Below, piece by piece: positions 16,195 through 25,574 of a stretch of DNA of 64,000 nt (position 1 is the first letter of the stretch; each line of letters starts with the position of its first letter). The stretch is from JAGDZR01 sp049115695 (lineage in GTDB: Bacteria; Bacteroidota; Bacteroidia; Cytophagales; Cyclobacteriaceae). A model generated the notes under the pieces. That model ran no database searches. It was given only the letters and a program-made list of their open reading frames with translations, and had not been told where the DNA came from. The stretch is from assembly GCA_049115695.1 (NCBI GenBank), contig JAGDZR010000018.1, positions 1 to 64,000 of the forward strand, in the 5' to 3' direction. The position numbers and the translations under genes were made by a program.

Positions 16195-18342
16195 ATGCGA
16201 TTCCGCATTTTTATCCTGGCTTTAATTGTAGGCTTTGAGGGGTTTCCCAATCAGCAATACGTTCTATTCGAAAAAGATGGCAGGATGGGGCTTTATCAGC
16301 CCAATGGCGAAATTGCCATACCGGCTGTTTATGATAAATTGGGATGGACCAAAGGAAATGCTGATTTACATGGAGAGCTCATCGGATATCAGGAATATGG
16401 TAAGTGGGGGCTAATCAATGTAAAGAACAAAAGAGTAACAAAGCCAATCTACAATCAATTGTTACCTTATGATTCAACACATGTAAAAGCTGCCATCAAA
16501 GGTAAGTTCACCAATCATCTGTTTTATGGATTGATAGATGTAGAGGGAAATGTCAAAATTTCATGCAATTACTTTGACATTCAGCCGCTCCATGGAAATC
16601 ATATTGTGAGTAGTTATGAAAGAGGCGCAATAAAGGAAGGACTGTACAATTCCGACTACCAACTAACCGTTCCAGTCATTCATCGAGAAGTTTCTGGTCT
16701 GTCTAAAAGCATTGTGGGCGCCAGATCTTTTAGAGGCAGGTTGTCAATCTATCAGCCGAAAACTGGTGTCATCATTGCAGAAGTAGATGATTGCCAGCTT
16801 ATAGAAAACGAGTTGATATTAGTCAGTAAAGGAAAACAAGGTTTGCTGGATCAACATGGCCGCTTTATTCTACCAATTGCATACAAAAGCATTCAGTCTG
16901 CCAACGTTTTTACTCAATTTCCAAGATGGGAACTTTCTACACTTGATATGGAGCCGATAGATAGTGTTGCTGCTGATTCCATAGGATTAAATAACAATAT
17001 GTTGATTTTGCATCTGAATGGAAGTCATGATGCACTTGTTGATGGAAAGGATCTGTTCAAAGATCGAATGGTGACCATTAAACAGGCACAATCAGGATAT
17101 GTCATTGCTCAGGATATCTATGAAAAAACATGGAGTCTGATGAACACCAGCGGTCAGAATATCATTGGTGGTCAGGATTCAATTTATTTCGATGGAATCT
17201 ATTTTTATACACTAAACGAATCGATCTGGCAGGTATATAATCGATTTGGAAGAAAGATAACGGCCAGAGATTATCAAGGTTTAAAACCTGCTATCAATAA
17301 TCATGTTCCTGTCAAGCGAAATGAATATTGGGGAATGCTCGACTTTCAGGGTAAGCATGTGATTACTGTCAAGTATGACCAGATAGGTACAGGGACCAAC
17401 AACATGCTGGCTGTCAAATACATTGGTTCCTGGGGTGTGTTGAACATGTTCGATGAATGGGAGCTTTCTCCTTCCTTTGATACAGCATGGGTGACAACTA
17501 ACACGTTGATGGCCAAAGAAGGAGATCAACTTACCGTGAAACTTCAGACTGGTGAAAAGGTATATCAGGGGTATTTCAGTGTCGCAGATAGGGACGAGTA
17601 TTTGGAAGTGAAAAGCGAGATAGGTGTAGGGTTGATCAATTTGAATGGAAAGGTGCTATTGGATCCTATATTCGACAAGGTGGGTAAGTATGGAGACAAT
17701 TACTGGGGCCAACGAGGAAATGAAGCAGTAATGCTGAGTGAAGATGGAGATTACTACATTAATGCGAATGATCAAGTGTCCAAAGTGCTTGGTTTTAGTG
17801 AATCATTCTTCATGGTGAAAAAGCATAATAAGTATGGATTTGTGGATGATCAAGGGCGGTTAAGAATTGCCAATCGGTATGATAGTGCCAAATTATTTTC
17901 GGAAGGTATTGCGCCGATTTCACTGAATGGAAAATGGGGTTGTGTAAACAGGTTTGAAAACCTGGTCATACAGCCGCTTTATGATGATATTTCCACTTTT
18001 GACAATGGCGTGGCGATTTTTGAGAAAGAAGGAAAATTCGGATTGATTAATCATGAAGGAACTGTACTTCTCAATCCGGAATTCAGCACTATTACGCATA
18101 AAGGGGGGAGCGGATACATTTTTACAGATTTCTCCGGGATGGTTGGTGCAACGGATCAAACTGGCAGCATAGTGCTGCAGCCTAACTACAAATACATCTA
18201 TGAAACCCCGAATCAATTGCTGATCGTTCAGCGCGGAGAAAAATTCGGCGTTATGGACCTTAAGGGCTACACAAAAGTGCCATTCCAGTATGCAAATATC
18301 AAAGTTGTCGGGGATTACTTTGTGATGAAATTGCCTGATTAG
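16195..18342 (+). CDS. WG-repeat protein, probably secreted
   Basis: A 715-residue protein with a weak hydrophobic N-terminal signal (about 1-18) and many copies of the WG repeat through its full length. Examples are RMGLYQPNGE, KWGLINVKNK, YWGMLDFQGK, SWGVLNMFDE, KYGFVDDQGR, KWGCVNRFEN, KFGLINHEGT and KFGVMDLKGY. The repeats form beta-rich solenoids or propellers of unknown role, and such proteins are abundant in Bacteroidota. There is no extra enzymatic domain and no lipobox. Its ATG lies 23 bp after hemA. A TAnnTTTG octamer ends 5 bp before the ATG (16183-16190), too close for an ordinary leader. Its stop overlaps the stop of the convergent M16 gene by 4 bp. Confidence 0.85.
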   Translation: MRFRIFILALIVGFEGFPNQQYVLFEKDGRMGLYQPNGEIAIPAVYDKLGWTKGNADLHGELIGYQEYGKWGLINVKNKRVTKPIYNQLLPYDSTHVKAAIKGKFTNHLFYGLIDVEGNVKISCNYFDIQPLHGNHIVSSYERGAIKEGLYNSDYQLTVPVIHREVSGLSKSIVGARSFRGRLSIYQPKTGVIIAEVDDCQLIENELILVSKGKQGLLDQHGRFILPIAYKSIQSANVFTQFPRWELSTLDMEPIDSVAADSIGLNNNMLILHLNGSHDALVDGKDLFKDRMVTIKQAQSGYVIAQDIYEKTWSLMNTSGQNIIGGQDSIYFDGIYFYTLNESIWQVYNRFGRKITARDYQGLKPAINNHVPVKRNEYWGMLDFQGKHVITVKYDQIGTGTNNMLAVKYIGSWGVLNMFDEWELSPSFDTAWVTTNTLMAKEGDQLTVKLQTGEKVYQGYFSVADRDEYLEVKSEIGVGLINLNGKVLLDPIFDKVGKYGDNYWGQRGNEAVMLSEDGDYYINANDQVSKVLGFSESFFMVKKHNKYGFVDDQGRLRIANRYDSAKLFSEGIAPISLNGKWGCVNRFENLVIQPLYDDISTFDNGVAIFEKEGKFGLINHEGTVLLNPEFSTITHKGGSGYIFTDFSGMVGATDQTGSIVLQPNYKYIYETPNQLLIVQRGEKFGVMDLKGYTKVPFQYANIKVVGDYFVMKLPD

Positions 18343-19607
18343 CTTACGATTACCGTTGTGGAGTCAGTAATATTCAGCTGACTGGCTGTCGCGTTTTGGA
18401 TCTGATCAGGGCTCATGTTTTCCAGCACATCCAGATAATCATGTAAAAATGATTCATCCTTATTGATCATAAATAATGCCTTGTACAGGTTGGAGATTGA
18501 AAAAACTGAATCCATAGTCGCCAGCAACTTACCTCTCAAATAGCTTTTCAAAACATGTATTTCATCTTGTGAAGGTTTGGTTTCAATGAGTCTGTTCACT
18601 TCAAATTGAATGGCTTCCATCCCTTGATCTAGCTTATCCTTAGCCATCTCTGAGCTTATGACATACATCGACTGGTGAGCAAAATGAATGAGGGAGGAGT
18701 GAATGCCATAGGTCAATCCTTTTTCCTCACGTACATTTTTCATTAACCTCGAACCAAAAAAACCACCCAACAAACTGTTGGCTACTGTCGTGATGTGAAT
18801 GTCCGGATCATTTTTGTCAATCGATAAATGCCCGATTCGAACGGACGCCTGAGACCCTCCTTTTTCCACCGTGTAGTTCCCCTCGGAGGAATCTATTTTG
18901 GCCTGATTGAATGGAATGTCCAAAGCGGGTAATGAAGCAATGAGCCTTTCAATCTCTTGAACTTCGCTATTGCCCAAATCACCTGAAATCACAATTTTAG
19001 GTTGGTTGAAAAGTGATTTATGGTAATAATCCTTAACCTGATCCAGTTCAATTCCAGCGACTATATCCGGGGTGATTTTCTGGCCGTATGGATGGTTTGG
19101 TCCAAATAAATGATGGTGAAACTCTATAGATGCTAATTGACTATTTTTTGATAACTGTTGTTGTATTTGCTGAATCCTAATTTCCTGCTGTATGGTGAAA
19201 ACATCCTCAGGATAGATCGAATCCTCAATTAGTTCGATTAGTATGTCAATGGTGGCTGAGAGATTCTTTTTCAAGGCATATACCTTGATAGAAACATTGT
19301 CAAGTCCTGGTTGGATGTCTATATAACTCCCCAGATTTTCGAAAGCAAAGGAAATGTCTTCTGCATTCATCTTGCGTGTTCCTTCAGTTAGCATTTTTGC
19401 AGCATGAAATGCAATACCGGGTTCACTTTCATGCCATCGACCACTTTCCAAAATGAGGTCGAAAAACACGATGGGATGCTGAGGGTTATTGATCAGTAGT
19501 GCTGGTACGCGGTTTTGATTAACCTCAATGATTCTTTTATCACTTCCAGGAAAAGAAAACGACTCCAGCGGATAGGAAGGAGGCGGAGTAGTTCTATCTA
19601 GTATCAA
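18339..19607 (-). CDS. M16-family peptidase homologue lacking the zinc motif
   Basis: A 422-residue M16 (pitrilysin/processing peptidase) homologue. The zinc motif of active members, HxxEH, sits in the context G-A-HFLEH-M-GT; here residues 64-77 read GIAFHAAKMLTEGT, so both histidines and the glutamate are missing. The second-domain signature is kept (RLMKNVREEKGLTYGI). Such inactive proteins normally pair with an active M16 subunit, yet none is adjacent. There is no signal peptide. The start is TTG at 19607: the next Met lies past conserved sequence, and the TTG overlaps the porV stop as TTGA, a sign of translational coupling. A cytoplasmic location is unexpected beside porU-porV. Confidence 0.85.
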   Translation of the reverse strand: MILDRTTPPPSYPLESFSFPGSDKRIIEVNQNRVPALLINNPQHPIVFFDLILESGRWHESEPGIAFHAAKMLTEGTRKMNAEDISFAFENLGSYIDIQPGLDNVSIKVYALKKNLSATIDILIELIEDSIYPEDVFTIQQEIRIQQIQQQLSKNSQLASIEFHHHLFGPNHPYGQKITPDIVAGIELDQVKDYYHKSLFNQPKIVISGDLGNSEVQEIERLIASLPALDIPFNQAKIDSSEGNYTVEKGGSQASVRIGHLSIDKNDPDIHITTVANSLLGGFFGSRLMKNVREEKGLTYGIHSSLIHFAHQSMYVISSEMAKDKLDQGMEAIQFEVNRLIETKPSQDEIHVLKSYLRGKLLATMDSVFSISNLYKALFMINKDESFLHDYLDVLENMSPDQIQNATASQLNITDSTTVIVS

Positions 19608-20770
19608 AGGTCTCCTTCTTGCTGTTTTTGCATGTTGAATTTCAAAGACAACCTCAACGTGTCTCCCAAAGGATGTCCTTGAACTTGCGGTATGAGATAT
19701 GAGATATCAATGCCAAATACCTGGTATTTGAATCCCATGCCGATGGTGAAAAACTTTCGATCACCTTTGTTTTCATGCTCGAGGAAATAACCGGTACGCA
19801 CAGCAAAAATATTGTTATATACGTATTCAATGCCGAAGGAGTACATCAGCTCCTGAAATTCTTCTGATGGCCCATTGGGCGCATCTCCAAAACTCCCAAA
19901 TGTTCCACTCAAGAATGGACGGTCAGGGTCTTTGCCTCGGATGATTTGCCGGGTGTCGAGATCATACTCTGGAGGAGTGGGCACCATGAGCTTGTTGACA
20001 TCTATGGCCAAATTGATAACGTTATAACTATCCAAATTTATCTTAAAGGCTGTTCCTAATCGGAGATTTCCCGGGATAAAATCTTCAAACTCTTCTGTAG
20101 TGTAAGAAATCTTTTGGCCGATGTTTGATAAATGAGTACCAAGAGAGAGTTGCGAATTGAGACCTCCAACTACCAGCGGTTTTCGATAATAGACACCCAT
20201 GTCAAAAGCCAGACTGGTGCCAGCATCCGCACTTTGACCACCTGTGATACTGCCTGCCAGATTTGACCAGATAAATCGCATTGATAATCCAGCACTGAGA
20301 TTTTCAGTCAATTTACGAGCATATGTGGCATCTATTGCCGCTTCTCTTGGGTTTTCCAGTCCGATGGACTGTCCGGTATTGTCCGTAAGTTGAATTTCTC
20401 CAAGATCAAAATACCTCATGGTCACACCGAATGTCTGAATAGGATCAATTCGCTTGTAAAAAGTGAGGTAGTTAAGTGACATGTCATCTACAATATTGCC
20501 CAGCCATGGAGAATAGGAGAATGAAAATGCCATGTCATCCTCTACGAAGGCAAGTTTGCTGTTATTCCAGTGTACACTATAGGGACTTGGATCTGTAGCC
20601 ACTCCAACATCACCCATTGCTGATCCGCGGCTGTCAGGCGAAAAGCTCAGAAATGGAACTGCCACAGTAATGGGATTTGATGACCCTCCCAGCTGGCTGA
20701 TCCTAATCTGTGCGTGACTGGCAAAAGTTACACAGAGGCCCAGACAGACAATAAATAGCTTAAACTTCAT
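19604..20770 (-). CDS. porV: Type IX secretion system outer-membrane protein PorV (LptO)
   Basis: An outer-membrane beta-barrel of the FadL-like family. PorV receives type IX secretion cargo as it leaves the translocon and hands it to the sortase PorU. The protein has a signal peptide (MKFKLFIVCLG to SHAQ), then the typical PorV opening with PFLSFSPDSRGSAMGDVGVAT, the segment SVHWNNSKLAF, alternating barrel strands and a C-terminal strand. An upstream TTG (20794) and ATG (20776) are in frame; I prefer the ATG at 20770 (388 residues), because the signal then starts with MK and a basic residue. It follows porU by a short gap, the usual gene order in Bacteroidota, and its stop overlaps the M16 gene. 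Confidence 0.92.
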   Translation of the reverse strand: MKFKLFIVCLGLCVTFASHAQIRISQLGGSSNPITVAVPFLSFSPDSRGSAMGDVGVATDPSPYSVHWNNSKLAFVEDDMAFSFSYSPWLGNIVDDMSLNYLTFYKRIDPIQTFGVTMRYFDLGEIQLTDNTGQSIGLENPREAAIDATYARKLTENLSAGLSMRFIWSNLAGSITGGQSADAGTSLAFDMGVYYRKPLVVGGLNSQLSLGTHLSNIGQKISYTTEEFEDFIPGNLRLGTAFKINLDSYNVINLAIDVNKLMVPTPPEYDLDTRQIIRGKDPDRPFLSGTFGSFGDAPNGPSEEFQELMYSFGIEYVYNNIFAVRTGYFLEHENKGDRKFFTIGMGFKYQVFGIDISYLIPQVQGHPLGDTLRLSLKFNMQKQQEGDL

Positions 20771-20801
20771 GTACATTCTTCGTTCGGTTGGCAAATTTAT
20801 A

Positions 20802-23800
20802 CTAATTAGTGATTATCAGGCGCTGCACATCACTTCCAGTGATATCATCAAAAGTACTGGTGACATTTACCCGGTAAAAATACATACCCGGTTGGTATTT
20901 GGTGGTTGGTAAATCAATATCCAGGTAATCAACCTTCTGCTGACTGTCATCCACTTCAAACATGAATTCATCAATCAGAGATCCTCTTGAAGAGTATAGT
21001 TGAACGTTGACATCCAATTGTTCACCAATACGGTCATGTTCAAATGAAATAGTCGTGCTGCCATTGGCAGGATTAGGATAGTTCATCAGGTTAGAAAGTC
21101 TGATTTCAGGTTGATCGGATACTATAAATTCAACTTCCTGGGTTGTTGGATTATTGTGTACATCCCATACTATTAATGTAGCCCTATTTCGACCTGGGCT
21201 TAGGTCACGTAGTGGAAAAGCGATCGTGCCACTGGTATAGGTGTCTACATCGGCCGTGTAGTAATTGTTGATAACATAGCTATCCTCATCATTGATGGTG
21301 AGTATAATATCCTGACTGATGCCCAATCCGCTGGTATTGATGCCGCTTTCGTCATTTATTCTGGCAATAAACAAACTGGAAGAACCAACAATATCGCCGG
21401 AAACGAAATTCGTATCATTCATGTATAAAGAAACCTCTGGTGAGGTCACATCTTCAACTAGGGTGTTGTCACTGCCACCTAGTACCAAGTCAGTGAATGA
21501 GCCGCTCGCATCCATTTGATCATTGCTCGCATAAAATGTCATTTTGCCTTTGTCAAATACATAGCTGATGTTTTTGGGTAGAATAAAGGAAATATCGAAG
21601 ATGCCATTCTTCACAGTCGCCTCACCAGCAAAAAGCTGATTTTCCTGCACTTTGTATGTGTAAGGTGTGCTTTCATCTCCGAGCGTCTGCCTTTGCGTTT
21701 TTCTGTCAAAGAGTTTGGTTGTGACAATTCCGTTGAAATCGTCAACCAATTCACCTTCAAGATCTCGGATTTCACCAGAAATGGTAACATGTTCCAACGC
21801 ACTAAGTGTGTCAATCTGATTCGTTACTATCGTGTTGTTTATTTCAGTTACCACAACATCCATCTGCGGGTAAGCAAGACGCAGCATAGGATCACCTAAG
21901 AGTGCGAAGTTCCGGTTAATAGGGCCGCTAAGACTCGCATTCTTTGTCAAACGTGTAATGTCTCCCAGCCTGAGATATTCACCATTATCTCGTTCAAATA
22001 AGTATTGATGGAAAGCTGAATTGACATAGTAATTTGTGTTGGCATATACAGGACGGCTTGTTGTCAACAAAGCTATCGCACCGCCATTAGGGTTAAGCAG
22101 AAGTTTTTCAGCACCACTTGGACCAATCCCACTATCGTAACGTCCGAACTCACAGGTGGCTGTGACGAATATGGGAAGTTTGATGCTGTTGCTGAGAGAG
22201 CTTTGGAGCTGATGGTTAAATATTTCCTCATGTGCCCAACTTTCTTCATTTCCATGGCCCAGGAAATCGAGCATAAATGTGCCTTCTAAAACAGCTGATT
22301 TAATTTTTTCGTAAGTCACACGCCCATTGCCATGTTCTTTTTGGTTGTAGCTTCCTTCACGAGGTTGTTCATCCGTATCCAGATAGATCTTGGTCAATGC
22401 AGTCTGTGCCTGATAGCGATCCATGTACCTCGATAGTAGTTCAGCGTCAACGATGTGTTGATTGCGATCTCCATCATCTACCACATAGGTGATTTTGTTT
22501 TTCCAGGGACCAAGGGTTCTGGAGGAGCTGGCATACCTGATTATTTTGGTTACAACATCTCTTGCTTCGTCGACAGTTTGTGCCGGGAGTCTTCCAATAC
22601 CTATTTCAAGTGTATGGTCACCATTGTTGTTTTCAGGCCAAATACCTTCCGATCGCTCCATAAAACCGTAATAATCATCAGAACTATAGCTTTCGACGGG
22701 ATCCAGCGAATTGCGTGATTCATATATCGGGATATGATTAGTCTGGAAGAACCCCTGATTTCTTGGATCAAATGTGCAGTCTCCAAAAAGTGTTACATAT
22801 CGAAATGTTGACGACTTGTTCCAGTAGAATCTTATCGCGTCTCGGATTGAGGTGATGTCCAACCTTCCTGAAGAAAACTCATTGTAAACCTCATCAATCG
22901 TGACTACCTCGACATCCAATTCATCATATGTGCGATGAAAGTCTGCCAAGCGATCGGCCTGTTCCTTGAAAGCTCTGGCGGTTATGATGAGTCCGTCCTT
23001 TGGATTTAGACTGTGTAAATTTTGATTCTCAATCTCTCCAAGACCAATTGGATAAGATAGATTGTTTCCCTTCACGGCTACATAATTACGTACTTTGTCT
23101 GAAGGGCTCATTATACTCGAATTTGCTCCTTTGAGCATAATAGGGTTGAGTGGGTCAGTCACTTCCCACATTATATCTGGTGAGCCGCCTATCGCTAATT
23201 CAGACATTGGGTTCCCAAGACCCAATGTATTGCTGAAAATCAAGATGCTTTCATTGAGTATCAGCGCACGTCGATAATTTAGGACTAACTGGTTAATGGC
23301 TCCCTGGACTTCACTGGCATTGTCTGCTCCTACAAGTCTGATGTCTATTGATTGATTATCACTTTGAATTTTAAAAGGGAAGGTCCCGCTTACATTCCTT
23401 CCTTTGAGTTCATAGGTAGACCCTTCACCAAGGCTCACCCGATCAAAAGGGAGCGTGCCAATTTGTTGCCCCTGCCAAACAAATTCGAAATTTGCTTTGA
23501 TATCAGATACCCCGAGCATCCGGGCTGTCAGCCATGCTGAATCAACTGCGTCTGGAGTACTGAGTGTAATTGTTGGAGCATTACTTCTGTAAAAAAAATC
23601 ATCATACCATTGTCTTCCCGAGCCCCCACCATCACTGCTCAGTTTGTTGTACCTGTGTTCTTCATAAAAAGCAGCGTCAACAAAAGACTGAACAGTTGTG
23701 GCCTGTCCCGTAGGTTGTTCAACTTCTACCATACGCATACCGGCAGCTCCACCAAATGTCAGAAAGTAATAAGATGTGTCACAGTAAAGATGCCTGTCAA

Positions 23801-24170
23801 AAAGCCACTTTTGTCCATCCCACTCGTAAGTATGAGGACTATCGCCATAGAAGAGAAAGTAATCACTGTCTCCTAGTGTGCCATCGTCCGTTCCTGCACC
23901 ATAAATTGCATTCTCAATTAGATCTTCAGGTCGGGCGTCACTATTGAGTTGGGATAAAGGACCCCCTCCTCCATTTCCGTAGATTTTGAAAGTTCGACTA
24001 TCCAATGTGCTGACATCTATTCCAAGTTCAGAGAGAAATGCAGCATCAATTTTGTAAACTCCTCTTTCGGTAATGCCTACTTTGAACCATTGACCCGTTG
24101 ACAAAACAGAGTTTTGCGCAAACAGGCTATTGAGCCCTAACAGCAATAATATAGAGAGTGACCATTTCAC
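20802..24170 (-). CDS. porU: Type IX secretion system sortase PorU
   Basis: A 1122-residue gingipain-like (C25) cysteine protease that removes the C-terminal sorting domain of type IX cargo and attaches the cargo to lipopolysaccharide. A signal peptide (1-18) is followed by beta-rich domains, and then the catalytic C25 domain with DYYGFM near 500, the His in LGHGNE (His639) and the Cys in TATCEFGRYD (Cys673). The end (LSNLMNYPNPANGSTTISF through RLIITN) looks like a type-A sorting domain, as in Porphyromonas PorU, where it stays attached. It is upstream of porV in an apparent operon. The other T9SS genes (porK-N, sprA/sov, porT) are not in the window. Confidence 0.93.
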   Translation of the reverse strand: MKWSLSILLLLGLNSLFAQNSVLSTGQWFKVGITERGVYKIDAAFLSELGIDVSTLDSRTFKIYGNGGGGPLSQLNSDARPEDLIENAIYGAGTDDGTLGDSDYFLFYGDSPHTYEWDGQKWLFDRHLYCDTSYYFLTFGGAAGMRMVEVEQPTGQATTVQSFVDAAFYEEHRYNKLSSDGGGSGRQWYDDFFYRSNAPTITLSTPDAVDSAWLTARMLGVSDIKANFEFVWQGQQIGTLPFDRVSLGEGSTYELKGRNVSGTFPFKIQSDNQSIDIRLVGADNASEVQGAINQLVLNYRRALILNESILIFSNTLGLGNPMSELAIGGSPDIMWEVTDPLNPIMLKGANSSIMSPSDKVRNYVAVKGNNLSYPIGLGEIENQNLHSLNPKDGLIITARAFKEQADRLADFHRTYDELDVEVVTIDEVYNEFSSGRLDITSIRDAIRFYWNKSSTFRYVTLFGDCTFDPRNQGFFQTNHIPIYESRNSLDPVESYSSDDYYGFMERSEGIWPENNNGDHTLEIGIGRLPAQTVDEARDVVTKIIRYASSSRTLGPWKNKITYVVDDGDRNQHIVDAELLSRYMDRYQAQTALTKIYLDTDEQPREGSYNQKEHGNGRVTYEKIKSAVLEGTFMLDFLGHGNEESWAHEEIFNHQLQSSLSNSIKLPIFVTATCEFGRYDSGIGPSGAEKLLLNPNGGAIALLTTSRPVYANTNYYVNSAFHQYLFERDNGEYLRLGDITRLTKNASLSGPINRNFALLGDPMLRLAYPQMDVVVTEINNTIVTNQIDTLSALEHVTISGEIRDLEGELVDDFNGIVTTKLFDRKTQRQTLGDESTPYTYKVQENQLFAGEATVKNGIFDISFILPKNISYVFDKGKMTFYASNDQMDASGSFTDLVLGGSDNTLVEDVTSPEVSLYMNDTNFVSGDIVGSSSLFIARINDESGINTSGLGISQDIILTINDEDSYVINNYYTADVDTYTSGTIAFPLRDLSPGRNRATLIVWDVHNNPTTQEVEFIVSDQPEIRLSNLMNYPNPANGSTTISFEHDRIGEQLDVNVQLYSSRGSLIDEFMFEVDDSQQKVDYLDIDLPTTKYQPGMYFYRVNVTSTFDDITGSDVQRLIITN

Positions 24171-24216
24171 CTGAAATGCAACGTTATTTGTGCTGTAAAA
24201 TTATTCAATCTTCGCC

Positions 24217-24897
24217 TTACTTTGATGTTGCGGAGGCCATCTGGGCGACCAATGACAAGAATATATAATAGGGAATGAAATAGGGCCCGAAATCCAGTTT
24301 GAGTAAGATTAGTCCAATTATTATCCCAGTTACCAGTAGATAGCGACTCCAGTTACCTGTTATGGAATAGTCCCTAAACTTCATGGCAATCATGGGAACT
24401 CTGACTACCATCATCACTGAAGAGAACAATGTAAGCCCCACAACGAAAAGTTCGGATTGGGTTGTCAACCAGGAGATTTGAGTGATTGTAGCTATCATGA
24501 TGCTGTTAGCCGGGGTTGGAACTCCCAAAAAACCATGTGATTGCTTGGTGTCAATATTGAAGATCGCCAGGCGAACAGCCGAGAAAATGGCGATCAGGAT
24601 TGTGCTGTAGTTCACCCATGAAGGGTTTCCTTGTGTAACACTCCATTGAAATAGATAGATGGCTGGCAACACTCCAAATGTCACCATGTCAGCCAATGAG
24701 TCAAACTGCTTACCAAAGTCTGGATTCGATTTCACAAGTCTGGCAATGAAGCCATCGAAGAAATCAAAAATGCCAGCTATAATGATGAACCAGATTGTCA
24801 GTTCGGCATCTCCCGTGAATACGTTGATTATGCCCGCTATGCCCGCTGATAGGTTAAGCGCAGTAAGTAGATTGGGAGGGATATTTCTAATCAACAT
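24217..24897 (-). CDS. pssA: CDP-diacylglycerol-serine O-phosphatidyltransferase
   Basis: A 226-residue integral membrane enzyme that transfers serine to CDP-diacylglycerol, giving phosphatidylserine, the precursor of phosphatidylethanolamine. The CDP-alcohol phosphotransferase signature is complete: D45, D48, G49 and A52-R53 in DFFDGFIAR, then G62, D66 and D70 in GKQFDSLAD. Several hydrophobic segments (about 10-40, 75-95, 125-150, 180-215) fit the six-helix family fold. Length and the GFLGVPTPANS stretch match the bacterial type II enzyme. No psd gene is nearby. The start overlaps the preceding hydrolase stop as TAATG. Confidence 0.92.
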   Translation of the reverse strand: MLIRNIPPNLLTALNLSAGIAGIINVFTGDAELTIWFIIIAGIFDFFDGFIARLVKSNPDFGKQFDSLADMVTFGVLPAIYLFQWSVTQGNPSWVNYSTILIAIFSAVRLAIFNIDTKQSHGFLGVPTPANSIMIATITQISWLTTQSELFVVGLTLFSSVMMVVRVPMIAMKFRDYSITGNWSRYLLVTGIIIGLILLKLDFGPYFIPYYIFLSLVAQMASATSK

Positions 24898-25535
24898 TAT
24901 CCTTTGACAAAAGGGTTCATGGTTTTCTCATCACCTACTGTTGTCTTTGGACCATGACCGGGATAAATGATTGTTTCGTCAGGAAGAGAATAGACCTGTG
25001 ATTTAATGGATTGTTCCAATGTCGCGAAATCTCCTCCGGGAAGATCCGTTCGCCCAATGCTACGGTTGAATATGACATCACCGGCAATCAATTGATTACT
25101 CTCTTGATGATAAAAGATCAGATGGCCTGCTGAATGTCCTGGCGCATATCTAATTTCTAACTCGAGCTCTCCGAGCTGAATGTTGCCCGTATTGGGGATC
25201 AGCCAATCCGGATCTGTACCTCGATATCCGTTAATGCCCCAAGTAGGCGCATAAGCCTCTACAGATTTGTACATTTCCGCCTCTTCATTGGGAATCCACA
25301 ATGGAATAGAGAAATGCTCTTTCAAGAAGGAGTTGCCCAATACATGATCGATATGTGTATGAGTATTTACAATTGCCTTTGGTTGCAATTGTTCTGCTTT
25401 GATAAAATCAAGGAGCTCATTTCTTTCATGTGCATCATAACATCCAGGATCCACAATGAAAGTTTCTTTGTTGTCAGCAATGAGTAAATAGGTGTTTTCG
25501 TAAAACGAATTGAAAACAAAGGATTTAATCTGCAT
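24897..25535 (-). CDS. MBL-fold metallo-hydrolase, glyoxalase II-like
   Basis: A 212-residue cytoplasmic hydrolase with the metallo-beta-lactamase fold. The first metal motif is THTHIDH (His59, His61, Asp63, His64). Later ligands are the His in APGHSAGH, an Asp in AGDVIF and the His in YPGHGP. The size and these motifs place it with glyoxalase II-like thioesterases; the C-terminal helical substrate domain of classical GloB is missing, so the substrate is unknown. It overlaps pssA by one base (TAATG), so the two are co-translated. It is divergent from the FAD oxidoreductase gene across 39 bp. Confidence 0.88.
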   Translation of the reverse strand: MQIKSFVFNSFYENTYLLIADNKETFIVDPGCYDAHERNELLDFIKAEQLQPKAIVNTHTHIDHVLGNSFLKEHFSIPLWIPNEEAEMYKSVEAYAPTWGINGYRGTDPDWLIPNTGNIQLGELELEIRYAPGHSAGHLIFYHQESNQLIAGDVIFNRSIGRTDLPGGDFATLEQSIKSQVYSLPDETIIYPGHGPKTTVGDEKTMNPFVKG

Positions 25536-25574
25536 AGGATGAGAATTTGTGCAAATTTGTTCAAAAAGATTTAG

